DNA from: TMP-24 sp046348855
Lineage (GTDB): Bacteria > Pseudomonadota > Alphaproteobacteria > Rhodobacterales > Rhodobacteraceae
Length of the DNA stretch: 54,015 nt
Assembly: GCA_046348855.1 (NCBI GenBank)
Contig: JAXMDK010000021.1
Span: 1-54,015 of the forward strand
Direction of reading: 5' to 3'
Part shown: positions 46,879-54,015 of the stretch, piece by piece
How positions within the stretch are numbered: the first letter of the stretch is position 1
Layout: the number at the start of each line of letters is the position of its first letter
Translations under genes and position numbers: made by a program
The notes under the pieces: model-generated
The model's database searches: none
What the model saw: the letters and a program-made list of their open reading frames with translations, nothing else
What the model was told of the DNA's origin: nothing

Positions 46879-47229
46879 TCAGCCCGGATCGGCGTAGCGG
46901 CCCTCGGTCATGCTGCCGTCGTCGGCGATGAAGCGCACGCCCTTGCCATCGGCGCTGCGTTCCAGCCCGTAGCAGGTCCACTGGCTCGACGGCGGCCAGA
47001 CCGAACAATAGCGGTCGCCCTCGATCCGCCAGCTGCCGGGCTGAAGATGGCCGCTGTCATAGGACGTGTCGCCGCTGGGCTTGAACACCTGCGTCGCGCC
47101 GTTGGCATAGGCCAGCGTATGGCCCGCCAGGGCCGCCTTGACCTCGTCGCCCTTCAGCATGGTCCAGCCGTCTTCCGCGGCGGCCGGCAGGGCCAGCACC
47201 AGGAACATCGCCGAAAGAAGTCCGCGCAT
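46879..47229 (-). CDS. Small periplasmic protein, DUF995-like
   Basis: 116 aa with a signal peptide (MRGLLSAMFLVLALPAAA). The mature part, with GDEVKAALAGHTLAY, GSWRIEGDRYCSVWP and WTCYGLERS, has the beta-rich pattern and two cysteines of small DUF995-type periplasmic proteins common in Rhodobacterales. Function unknown. It lies 77 bp upstream of the CDGSH gene on the same strand and is divergent from purB. Confidence 0.72.
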   Translation of the reverse strand: MRGLLSAMFLVLALPAAAEDGWTMLKGDEVKAALAGHTLAYANGATQVFKPSGDTSYDSGHLQPGSWRIEGDRYCSVWPPSSQWTCYGLERSADGKGVRFIADDGSMTEGRYADPG

Positions 47230-47305
47230 CGCCGCCTCGCTGCTTGTCAGCCTTGCCCACGCAGTCTAGGACACGGCCAAACCCGCCACAATTCACAGGT
47301 CCGCT

Positions 47306-48610
47306 ATGATCCCCCGCTATTCCCGCCCCCAAATGGTCGCGATCTGGTCCCCCGAAACCCGCTTCAAGATCTGGTTCGAGATCGAGGCCCATGCCTGCGA
47401 CGCGCAAGCGGCGCTTGGCGTGATCCCCAAGGCCAACGCCGAGGCGGTGTGGCGGGCGAAGGACGTCGAATTCGACGTGGCGCGTATCGACGAGATCGAG
47501 GCGGTGACCAAGCATGACGTGATCGCCTTCCTGACCCATCTGGCCGAACATATCGGCGCCGAGGATGCGCGCTTCGTCCATCAGGGCATGACCTCGTCGG
47601 ACGTGCTCGACACGACGCTGAACATCCAGCTGGTGCGGGCGGCCGACATCCTTTTGGCCGACCTCGACCGGGTGCTGGCGGCGCTGAAGAAACGCGCCTT
47701 TGAACACAAGGATACCGTGCGCATCGGCCGCAGCCGCGTATCCATGCCGAACCGACGACGATGGGCTGACCTTCGCCGCTTCTACGCCGAGATGGACCGC
47801 AACAAGGCCCGCCTGACCGCCGCGCGCGCCGAAGTGGCGACCGGCGCGATTTCCGGCGCGGTCGGCACCTTCGCCAACATCGACCCGGCGGTCGAGGAAC
47901 ATGTCTGCAAGATGATGGGCCTGCGCCCCGAGCCGATTTCCACGCAGGTCATCCCCCGCGACCGCCATGCGATGTTCTTCGCCACCCTCGGGGTCATCGC
48001 CAGTTCGATGGAAAACATCGCCATCGAGATCCGCCACATGCAGCGGACCGAGGTACTGGAGGCCGAGGAATATTTCTCGCCCGGCCAGAAGGGCTCGTCG
48101 GCCATGCCGCACAAACGGAACCCGGTCCTGACCGAGAACCTGACCGGCCTCGCCCGGCTGGTGCGCATGGCGGTGGTCCCGGCCTTGGAAAACGTGGCGC
48201 TCTGGCACGAACGCGACATCAGCCATTCCTCGGTCGAGCGCGCCATCGGCCCGGATGCGACCGTGACGCTCGACTTCGCGCTGAACCGGCTGGCTGGGGT
48301 GATCGAAAAGCTGGTGATCTATCCCGACAACATGCTGAAGAACATGAACAAGTTCAAAGGCCTGGTCATGTCGCAGCGCGTCCTGCTGGCGCTGACCCAG
48401 GCCGGCGTGTCGCGCGAGGACGCCTATCGGCTGGTGCAGCGGAACGCCATGAAGGTCTGGGAACAGGGCGCCGACTTCAAGACCGAGCTTCTGGCCGACC
48501 CCGAGGTGACGGCGGCGCTGTCGCCCGCCGAGATCGAGGAAAAGTTCGACCTCGGCTATCACACCAAGCACGTCGACACGATCTTCGCCCGGGTGTTCGG
48601 CGCGGCCTGA
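47306..48610 (+). CDS. purB: Adenylosuccinate lyase with a scrambled active-site loop
   Basis: 434 aa. Acts twice in purine synthesis (SAICAR and adenylosuccinate cleavage). Start IPRYSRPQMVAIWS, HQGMTSSDVLDTT, and the signature loop SSAMPHKRNPV are normal. At residues 144-158 the family consensus GRSHGIHAEPTTMGLTFARF is replaced by GRSRVSMPNRRRWADLRRF. The expected IHAEPTTMG is present in the next frame at 47740-47766, LTFA in the third frame, and the original frame returns at about 47777. So three single-base losses net to minus 3 and keep the ORF open while removing the conserved His-Gly. This looks like sequence error or local decay. Confidence 0.92.
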   Translation: MIPRYSRPQMVAIWSPETRFKIWFEIEAHACDAQAALGVIPKANAEAVWRAKDVEFDVARIDEIEAVTKHDVIAFLTHLAEHIGAEDARFVHQGMTSSDVLDTTLNIQLVRAADILLADLDRVLAALKKRAFEHKDTVRIGRSRVSMPNRRRWADLRRFYAEMDRNKARLTAARAEVATGAISGAVGTFANIDPAVEEHVCKMMGLRPEPISTQVIPRDRHAMFFATLGVIASSMENIAIEIRHMQRTEVLEAEEYFSPGQKGSSAMPHKRNPVLTENLTGLARLVRMAVVPALENVALWHERDISHSSVERAIGPDATVTLDFALNRLAGVIEKLVIYPDNMLKNMNKFKGLVMSQRVLLALTQAGVSREDAYRLVQRNAMKVWEQGADFKTELLADPEVTAALSPAEIEEKFDLGYHTKHVDTIFARVFGAA

Positions 48611-48714
48611 CGGCCGCGATCCGCGGCCCGGCGGGCGGCCGATCTTGTGAATGTGATTTGCCTGACGGTGGCCTGTCATGGCCTTCTTGTGACATCGCAG
48701 GGAGGGAGACCCCG

Positions 48715-49257
48715 ATGGCCTACTTGAAGCAGATCGCGCTGATGGTCGGACTTGCCTTTCCGGGCGCCGCCCTTGCGGCGGGCGGGGGCAGCAGCAGCCC
48801 GCCGCAGCCGACCGAAACCACCACCAAGTGCAAGAAGGCCGAGGTCTGGGACACCAAGACCAAGAAATGCGTGGCCGCGCAGTCCGGCCAGCTGGACAAT
48901 GACACGCTTTATGCCGCGGCCCGCGAACTGGCCTATGCCGGGCGGCCCGACGATGCGCTGGTGGTGCTTCAGGCGATGACCGAGGGGCAGAGCGACCGGG
49001 TCCTGACCTACATGGGCTTTGCCAGCCGCAAGGCCGGCCACATGGACGAAGGCATGAAATACTACCGGGCGGCGCTGGCCCAGAACCCCGACAACATCCT
49101 GGCGCGCAGCTACATGGGCCAGGCTTTCGTCGAGATGGGCCAGGTGCAGCTTGCCAGCGCCCAGCTTGACGAGATCGTCGCCCGCGGTGGGGCGGGCAGC
49201 TGGGCCGAACAGTCGCTGCGCCAGTCGATCCAGACCGGGGCGATGTTCGCCTACTAG
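48715..49257 (+). CDS. Exported TPR-repeat protein
   Basis: 180 aa. Signal peptide ends AAALAAGGGS-like (MVGLAFPGAALA). A low-complexity linker with two cysteines (CKKAEVWDTKTKKC) is followed by about three TPR units (YAAARELAYAGRPDDALVVL, YMGFASRKAGHMDEGMKYY, SYMGQAFVEMGQVQLA). Probably a periplasmic protein-interaction module. ATG 48715 follows GGAGGGAGA. Confidence 0.82.
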   Translation: MAYLKQIALMVGLAFPGAALAAGGGSSSPPQPTETTTKCKKAEVWDTKTKKCVAAQSGQLDNDTLYAAARELAYAGRPDDALVVLQAMTEGQSDRVLTYMGFASRKAGHMDEGMKYYRAALAQNPDNILARSYMGQAFVEMGQVQLASAQLDEIVARGGAGSWAEQSLRQSIQTGAMFAY

Positions 49258-49327
49258 CCGGTCGAGAACCGTAACCGATCCTTAACCCGGCGCGCGCTAG
49301 GGTCGCCCGGTATCCGGGAAAAGGATC

Positions 49328-50398
49328 ATGGCCAACATCGCACCAATGGACCGACCGGGCGCGGCGGCGCTGTCGCCGGGCCGCGCTTTCAATCCCTCCC
49401 GCACACTCAACGGCCGGCAAAAGGCGGCAGTGATCGTGCGGCTTCTGCTCGCCGAAGGGGCGGAGTTGCCGCTCCTCGGCCTGCCCGACCATCTGCAGGC
49501 GGCGATCACCGAACAGATCGGCACCATGCGCACCATCGACCGCGACACGCTCGCCGCCGTGGTCGAGGAGTTCTGCATCACGCTCGAACAGGTCGGCCTG
49601 TCCTTTCCCGGCGGGATCGACGGCGCGCTGAAGATGCTCGACGGCCATATCTCCTCCACCGCCGCCAGCCGGCTCCGGCGGCTGGCGGGCGCGTCCGCCA
49701 AGGCCGATCCTTGGGACAAGATCCGCAGCTTCGACGCCGACCAGCTGCTACCGGCGCTCTCCGACGAAAGCACCGAGGTCTGCGCGGTGATCCTGTCGAA
49801 GATCGCCGTGCCGCGCGCCGCCGAACTTCTCGGCCGCCTGCCCGGCGAACGGGCGCGACGCATCGCCTATTCCATGTCGCAGACCGCCAACATCTCGCCC
49901 GAGGTGGTGCGCCGCATCGGCCTGTCGCTGGTCGGCCAGATCGAATCGCAGCCCGTGCGCGCCTTCGACGGCGACCCCGTCCACCGGGTCGGCGCCATCC
50001 TGAACATCACCCCCTCGGTCATGCGCGACGAGGTGCTGAAAGGGCTGGAGGAAACCGACGCCGGCCTTGCCGAACAGGTGAGGAAGACCATCTTCACCTT
50101 CGCCCACATCCCCGCCCGCATCCTGGCCCGCGACGTGCCGAAGGTCCTGCGCGGCATCGACCAGCCGACGCTGGTGATGGCGCTGGCCGGCGCCCGGGGG
50201 CCGGGTGCCGAGGCGGCTGAATTCATCTTGGCCAACCTGTCGCAACGCATGGCCGCGACGCTGCGCGAGGAAATGGCGGCGCTGCCCAAGATCCGCGACC
50301 GCGACGCCGACGCCGCCCAGACCGCGCTGGTCTCCTCCATCCGCGACCTGGCCGAGGCGGGCGAACTGGTGATGATCGCCGATGAGGAGGAGGACTAG
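49328..50398 (+). CDS. fliG: Flagellar motor switch protein FliG, isolated
   Basis: 356 aa. Three FliG regions: N-domain with GRQKAAVIVRLLLAEGAELPL, middle ARM-like LSDESTEVCAVILSKI, RAAELLGRLPGERARRIAY, and C-domain FTFAHIPARILARDVPKVL, FILANLSQRMAATLREEM, which includes the stator-facing charged helix. No other flagellar gene is nearby. The motor-switch role is from family. The sequence is diverged (EHPQ motif lost), so it may be a second paralogue. Confidence 0.8.
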   Translation: MANIAPMDRPGAAALSPGRAFNPSRTLNGRQKAAVIVRLLLAEGAELPLLGLPDHLQAAITEQIGTMRTIDRDTLAAVVEEFCITLEQVGLSFPGGIDGALKMLDGHISSTAASRLRRLAGASAKADPWDKIRSFDADQLLPALSDESTEVCAVILSKIAVPRAAELLGRLPGERARRIAYSMSQTANISPEVVRRIGLSLVGQIESQPVRAFDGDPVHRVGAILNITPSVMRDEVLKGLEETDAGLAEQVRKTIFTFAHIPARILARDVPKVLRGIDQPTLVMALAGARGPGAEAAEFILANLSQRMAATLREEMAALPKIRDRDADAAQTALVSSIRDLAEAGELVMIADEEED

Positions 50399-50402
50399 AC
50401 GG

Positions 50403-50433
50403 CGCTGCCGCACGCCGACCGCTTGCGGCAGCG
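50403..50433 (+). terminator. Hairpin after fliG
   Basis: CGCTGCCGCA pairs perfectly with TGCGGCAGCG (10 bp, 11-nt loop), 5 nt after the fliG stop. No T-run follows, so termination strength is uncertain. Confidence 0.5.
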
Positions 50434-50460
50434 GCCTGGCCCGCTTATATTCCCCCTGCC

Positions 50461-50790
50461 GGGGGTTCGCCCGCGGCTATGGACATAAACGCGCTCGTAA
50501 TAAACGGATCGGACCCGGGGGCGGTACCCGGCGGCTCCACCAAACCCCGTGTTGGCGGGTCATGGGGCCGAAACAGGATCGACGAACGCCTAAAGGGGTT
50601 TGCTTTGTCCCGGTGAGGTACCACCGTTATCGGTCCAAAATGTACAGTTGCCAACAACAACCGTGCTCCGGCTATGGCTCTGGCTGCGTAAGCAGCTCGG
50701 GTTGCCGAAACCAAGTCCTTGCGCTTAGCCGCGCAAGGCGGGGTCCGCAGGCACCTGGCAACAGAAGCCTGCACCTTCCCCGCCCGCCGC
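50461..50790 (+). ncRNA. ssrA: tmRNA, circularly permuted two-piece alphaproteobacterial form
   Basis: The acceptor piece comes first and ends CGGCTCCACCA (3' end 50542). After a short spacer (50543-50563) the coding piece begins GGGGCCGAAACAGGATCGAC (50564). GGGGCCG pairs with CGGCTCC, giving the G3-U70 alanine identity pair. The tag reading frame is 50650-50691, encoding ANNNRAPAMALAA and a TAA stop. Outer ends (about 50461 and 50790) are estimates. A TTATAT at 50445-50450 could be the -10 box. The RNA rescues stalled ribosomes with SmpB. Confidence 0.94.
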
Positions 50791-50944
50791 CGCATTGAAG
50801 GGTCTTGGCCCCGCTGCCCTGCCTCGCTGCAGCACAGGATCGCAGCCGTATCAACGGGAATCCACAGTGGCGCATGAGCGCGAGGTCGCTGCCTCGCGCG
50901 GCCGGCGGTCGGATTCAACCTGCCCCGGCCGCGCCATGCGGCGC

Positions 50945-51040
50945 GGCGGCCTCCGGCGGGGATATTTCAGGACAGAAAGTGACCGCCCCCACTTTCTGCC
51001 GGCAAATATCCCGGGGTCCGGGGCAGAGCCCCGGTCGCGT
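50945..51040. repeat. Composite double-hairpin repeat element (copy 7)
   Basis: GCGGGGATATTTCAGGACAG with AAAGTG, an 8-nt loop, then CACTTTCTGCCGGCAAATAT with CCC: the arms pair over about 24 nt. Next comes CCGGGG...GCAGAGCCCCGG. It is the inverse of the element at 37328-37416. The rest of 50800-51221 has no gene that I support. Confidence 0.85.
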
Positions 51041-51221
51041 TCCCCGATCGGTCTGGCAATGAAACCTGACCCGCGATGCTTCGAGTTGATGCGGTCTTGC
51101 CTCGGGAGGCACGGCCCCTCGGCCAAGTTCAGCCTGCGCGGGCAATCGCCGGGACAGATTCGCCCCAAAGGCCCCCTGATGCGCTATTCTTTTCCCGTGC
51201 GATTTCAGCAGGGAGGCGATC

Positions 51222-52259
51222 ATGTGTGGCCATTGCTTCATTGTTCCAAAAGACGTTCTCGAACGGCTGTCGCGTAACGAAAGCCTGAGCGACAGCCTGC
51301 GGGCCGCGCTGAGGCGCACCGTCAGGCTCGATACCGAAATCCGCCGGCTGCGGGCGCAGAACCACCGCCTGACCCGGCTGGGCCGGCAGCTGGCGGCCGG
51401 GCCGACGCCCGCCGCCGCTCCGGTCGCGCCAGCGGTGCTGGTGTCCGATTGCCGCCACGGCACGACCCTGCCGGGCCTGCCGGTTGCCAACCCCGGCACT
51501 TCCGCCGACTCGACCGCCCGGACGGTCTTTGACGAGACCACCGCGCTCGCCCGGTTCTACGCCCAGGTCTTCGGCCGCAATTCGATCGACGACGCCGGGA
51601 TGACGCTCGCCTCGTCGATCCACTACGGCGTCGACTACAACAACGCCTTCTGGAACGGCGTGCAGATGACCTATGGCGACGGCGACGGCCATATCTTCCT
51701 GGATTTTTCTCGGGGCAACGACGTGATCGGGCACGAGATCACCCACGGCGTCACCCAGCACACGATCCAGCTGGGCTACACCAACGAAGCCGGCGGCCTG
51801 AACGAAAGCCTGTCGGACGTGTTCGGCTCGATGTTCCGCCAGTGGCAGGCGGGGCAGGGCGTGACCCAGGCCGACTGGCTGATCGGCAAGGACATCATGG
51901 GACCGGACTCCGTGGCGCGCGGTTACAGTTGCCTGCGCGACATGGCCGATCCGGCGGCGGCGCATTGCCTCGCGCCGCAGATCACCCATTTCAGCCAGTT
52001 CAGGAAGGGCATGGACCCCCACCACAGCAGCGGCGTGCCGAACCTGGCCTTCACCACCGCCGCGCTGGCGCTGGGCGGAAAGAGTTGGGAGAGGCTCGGC
52101 CAGGTATGGTATAGGGCGATGACGGGCTATCGCCCGGCGCCGAACATGAAGATGGCGGCATTCGCCGGCCGCACCCGCACCGCCGCCGCCACGCTTTATC
52201 CGGGCGACGCGGCGGTGGCAGGCGCGGTCGACCAGGGCTGGAGGAAGGTCGGTCTGTGA
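51222..52259 (+). CDS. Protealysin-like M4 (thermolysin family) metallopeptidase
   Basis: 345 aa zinc peptidase. Short protealysin-type propeptide at the N-terminus (MCGHCFIVPKDVLERL) instead of a signal peptide, then the catalytic domain. Zinc ligands His171 and His175 and catalytic Glu172 (GHEITHGVTQ), third ligand Glu195 (GGLNESLSDVFG) at the thermolysin spacing of 24, and proton-donor His267 (DPHHSSGVPN). Without a signal peptide it is likely cytoplasmic or released by another route. ATG 51222 follows GGGAGGCG. Its stop overlaps the next gene. Confidence 0.92.
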   Translation: MCGHCFIVPKDVLERLSRNESLSDSLRAALRRTVRLDTEIRRLRAQNHRLTRLGRQLAAGPTPAAAPVAPAVLVSDCRHGTTLPGLPVANPGTSADSTARTVFDETTALARFYAQVFGRNSIDDAGMTLASSIHYGVDYNNAFWNGVQMTYGDGDGHIFLDFSRGNDVIGHEITHGVTQHTIQLGYTNEAGGLNESLSDVFGSMFRQWQAGQGVTQADWLIGKDIMGPDSVARGYSCLRDMADPAAAHCLAPQITHFSQFRKGMDPHHSSGVPNLAFTTAALALGGKSWERLGQVWYRAMTGYRPAPNMKMAAFAGRTRTAAATLYPGDAAVAGAVDQGWRKVGL

Positions 52260-52564
52260 CGGACGGGGGGAAGGCGGGGGCGGGCGATTGCGTCGATGTC
52301 GAACGGATCGGCGGGTTCGCCGGGTTCGGCGGGCCGGCGGCGCGGATCAGAAGCCACGGCTCGCTGCCGCTGTCGGCGCTGAGCCATGCCGACCGCGCGC
52401 TCCTGGAGCGGCTGATGGCCGGGAAGGGTCCGGCCCGCCCGACGCCGGACGAATTCCTGTACCGGATCACCCGCCAGATCGGCGCCAGCACCACCACCGT
52501 CGAGGTCGCGGAATCGCAGGTTCCGGCGGCGCTGCGCGCCTGCGTGCGCGACGAACTGCTGTGA
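52256..52564 (+). CDS. Emfourin-like proteinaceous inhibitor of the M4 peptidase
   Basis: 102 aa, start GTG 52256 overlapping the peptidase stop by 4 nt (GTGA). VERIGGFAGFGGPAARI near the N-terminus and FLYRITRQIGASTTTVEV then ALRACVRDELL fit the small protealysin-associated proteins (emfourin, M4in) encoded directly after such proteases. Likely binds and blocks the mature enzyme in the cytoplasm. The assignment leans on gene order as well as sequence. Confidence 0.75.
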   Translation: MTDGGKAGAGDCVDVERIGGFAGFGGPAARIRSHGSLPLSALSHADRALLERLMAGKGPARPTPDEFLYRITRQIGASTTTVEVAESQVPAALRACVRDELL

Positions 52565-52639
52565 CGACGGGCCTTCCTGCCCGGCCTTGAAGCTCGCCCG
52601 CCGCGCGCCTAGTGTCGCGCCCAATCGAAAGGGCGGGAC

Positions 52640-53794
52640 ATGGCCGGACAGCGCAGCATATTCGAGGATGTGGGAAGCCAGGCGAAGGCGCCGCCGCCGC
52701 CACAGGGCGGGATGATCGACGCCGGCCGGCGCGGGCGGGGTCCGGTGCGGATCTGGCTCTGCATCATCTTCGCGCTGGTCGCGGCAATGATCCTGGTCGG
52801 TGGGCTGACCCGGCTGTCGGACGCGGGCCTGTCGATCACCGAATGGCGGCCGGTCACCGGGGCGATCCCGCCGACGACCGACGCTGACTGGCAGGCGGAA
52901 TTCCAGAAATACCAGCAAAGCCCGCAGTTCCAGCTGATGAACAGCCGGATGGACTTGCCGGCCTTCAAGCGCATCTTCTGGTGGGAATGGGGCCACCGCC
53001 AGCTTGGCCGCACCATCGGCCTGGTTTGGGCACTGGGGTTTTTGTTCTTCTGGGTGACCCGCCGCATTCCTGTGGGCTGGGCCAGGCGGATCTTGGGGCT
53101 GGGGCTGCTCGGCGGGCTTCAGGGCGCGGTCGGCTGGTGGATGGTGGCCTCGGGCCTAACCGGGCAGATGGTGTCGGTCGCGTCCTACCGGCTGGCGGTC
53201 CATCTTGGCATCGGCTTTGCCATCCTCGGGCTGACCGGCTGGTTCATCCTGTCGCTCTCGCGGCCGGAAAGCGCGCTGTTGCAGGCCCGCCGCCAGCAGG
53301 AGCGACAGTTGGTGGCACTGTCGACCGGGCTGATGCATGCGGTCTTCCTGCAGGTGCTGCTCGGTGCGCTGGTCGCCGGGATCGACGCGGGCCGTGCCTT
53401 TCCGACCTGGCCCCTGATGGGCGAAAGCTTCTTTCCGGCGGACGCCTTCTATGTGCCGGGCGGCGGCAGCCTGTGGCGGGCTTTCTTTGAAAATCCGGGG
53501 CTGGTGCAGTTCATGCACCGGATCATGGGCTATCTGGTCTTTGCCTTTGGCGTGGTGGCGGTGCTGAAAGGCCGGCGCTCGGCCCATGCGACAACCGCCG
53601 GGGCCTTCCTCGCCGTGGGGGCGATGCTGCTCCTGCAGGTCACGCTGGGCATCCTGACAGTGCTGCACGCAGCACCCCTTGGCCTCGGCATCGCCCATCA
53701 GACCGGGGCCATCGTCCTGTTCACGCTGGTGCTGCGGGCACGTCACCGGGCGCTCTACCCGATCGTCACTTCCATCCGGGACCAGAAACGATGA
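52640..53794 (+). CDS. ctaA: Haem A synthase
   Basis: 384 aa, eight membrane spans. Oxidises the haem O methyl group for cytochrome aa3. GGLTRLSDAGLSITEWRPVTG, the haem-ligand histidines in WGHRQLGR, AVHLGIGF, FMHRIMGY and AHQTGA, and PTWPLMGESFFP are family marks. ATG 52640. Its stop overlaps the M32 peptidase start (ATGA). Confidence 0.95.
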   Translation: MAGQRSIFEDVGSQAKAPPPPQGGMIDAGRRGRGPVRIWLCIIFALVAAMILVGGLTRLSDAGLSITEWRPVTGAIPPTTDADWQAEFQKYQQSPQFQLMNSRMDLPAFKRIFWWEWGHRQLGRTIGLVWALGFLFFWVTRRIPVGWARRILGLGLLGGLQGAVGWWMVASGLTGQMVSVASYRLAVHLGIGFAILGLTGWFILSLSRPESALLQARRQQERQLVALSTGLMHAVFLQVLLGALVAGIDAGRAFPTWPLMGESFFPADAFYVPGGGSLWRAFFENPGLVQFMHRIMGYLVFAFGVVAVLKGRRSAHATTAGAFLAVGAMLLLQVTLGILTVLHAAPLGLGIAHQTGAIVLFTLVLRARHRALYPIVTSIRDQKR

Positions 53795-54015
53795 CTGCTT
53801 TCGCCGAACTGATGGCCTTCCAGCGCGAGACCGAGGCGCTGGCCCAGATCGCCGGCCGGCTGGGCTGGGACCAGGAAACGATGATGCCCCGTGGCGCCGC
53901 CGACCAGCGCGGCGAGGAGATGGCGGCGATCGAGGGCGTACTGCACGCGCGGCGCACCGATCCGCGGCTGGGCGACTGGCTGGCCGCGGCTGAGCCGCCG
54001 GACGCGGCGGGGGCG
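53791..54015 (+). CDS. Carboxypeptidase M32 (Taq family), N-terminal fragment
   Basis: The first 75 codons only; cut by the window end. FAELMAFQRETEALAQIAG, LGWDQETMMPRGAADQRGEEMAAIEG is the conserved start of thermostable carboxypeptidase 1 (M32). The HExxH site is beyond the window. ATG 53791 overlaps ctaA by 4 nt. Confidence 0.85.
   Translation, partial: MTAFAELMAFQRETEALAQIAGRLGWDQETMMPRGAADQRGEEMAAIEGVLHARRTDPRLGDWLAAAEPPDAAGA

Noticed and set aside
47733..47782. Marking purB as a pseudogene
   Set aside because: The overall frame is open and the rest of the protein is intact; the anomaly may be a sequence error, so it is reported as a finding only.
47057..49648. An 863-codon minus-strand frame opposite purB and the TPR gene
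   Set aside because: Composition of a shadow frame; the plus-strand genes have clear motifs and ribosome sites.
37328..51040. Repeats as a CRISPR array or insertion sequence
   Set aside because: Copies are scattered, in both orientations, without regular spacers, transposase or target duplications.

Overview
The window is high-GC, densely coded, chromosomal DNA. The best guess is an alphaproteobacterium of the Rhodobacterales (Roseobacter/Rhodobacter type). Evidence: a short proline-tRNA ligase, a circularly permuted two-piece tmRNA, the perM-like/hdaA/ppk/ppx order, a bifunctional Nnr, and close matches to Roseobacter trimethylamine monooxygenase and the DMSP lyase DddP. The organism name is an inference. 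I see no IS element, prophage, rRNA or CRISPR array.

Layout. 1-3.9 kb holds methylated-amine genes: the 3' end of a GlnT/GmaS-type ligase, a GntR regulator, an orphan solute-binding protein and tmm. 4-14.4 kb is a serine-cycle island. A leftward operon encodes a class V aminotransferase, malate-CoA ligase (mtkA, mtkB), a hydroxypyruvate reductase-type dehydrogenase and PEP carboxylase. Divergent from it are a LuxR-type regulator, malyl-CoA lyase and glycerate 2-kinase. 14.5-16.8 kb is a GntR regulator with a class III aminotransferase. 17-22.9 kb is an exported VPLP-CTERM-like protein followed by a polysaccharide operon (UDP-xylose synthase, UDP-glucose epimerase, BcsA-like glycosyltransferase, GH26-like hydrolase).

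23-34 kb is mostly housekeeping: a small secreted protein, a lipoprotein cytochrome c, Lol transporter genes, proS, a PerM-like permease, hdaA, ppk, ppx and a GST. 34-42.5 kb has selO, a YjdF-like membrane protein, an EEP phosphatase, a small alarmone hydrolase, trigger factor behind a tRNA-Leu(UAG), a Hint-domain protein and nnr. 42.6-54 kb has glnB-glnA, dddP, a CDGSH protein, a DUF995-like protein, purB (with a scrambled active-site loop), a TPR protein, an isolated fliG, ssrA, a protealysin-like protease with an emfourin-like inhibitor gene, ctaA and the start of an M32 carboxypeptidase.

How the genes fit together. Tmm and the GmaS-like ligase would feed methylamine-derived C1 units into the serine cycle encoded next to them. 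DddP adds cleavage of DMSP, another marine methylated osmolyte. GlnB/GlnA handle nitrogen from amine breakdown. The most distinctive non-coding feature is a family of intergenic hairpin elements: a GC-rich palindrome followed by a GGGATATTT box and an ACAGAAAG tail. It occurs at least seven times, twice as near-identical composites of about 100 bp.
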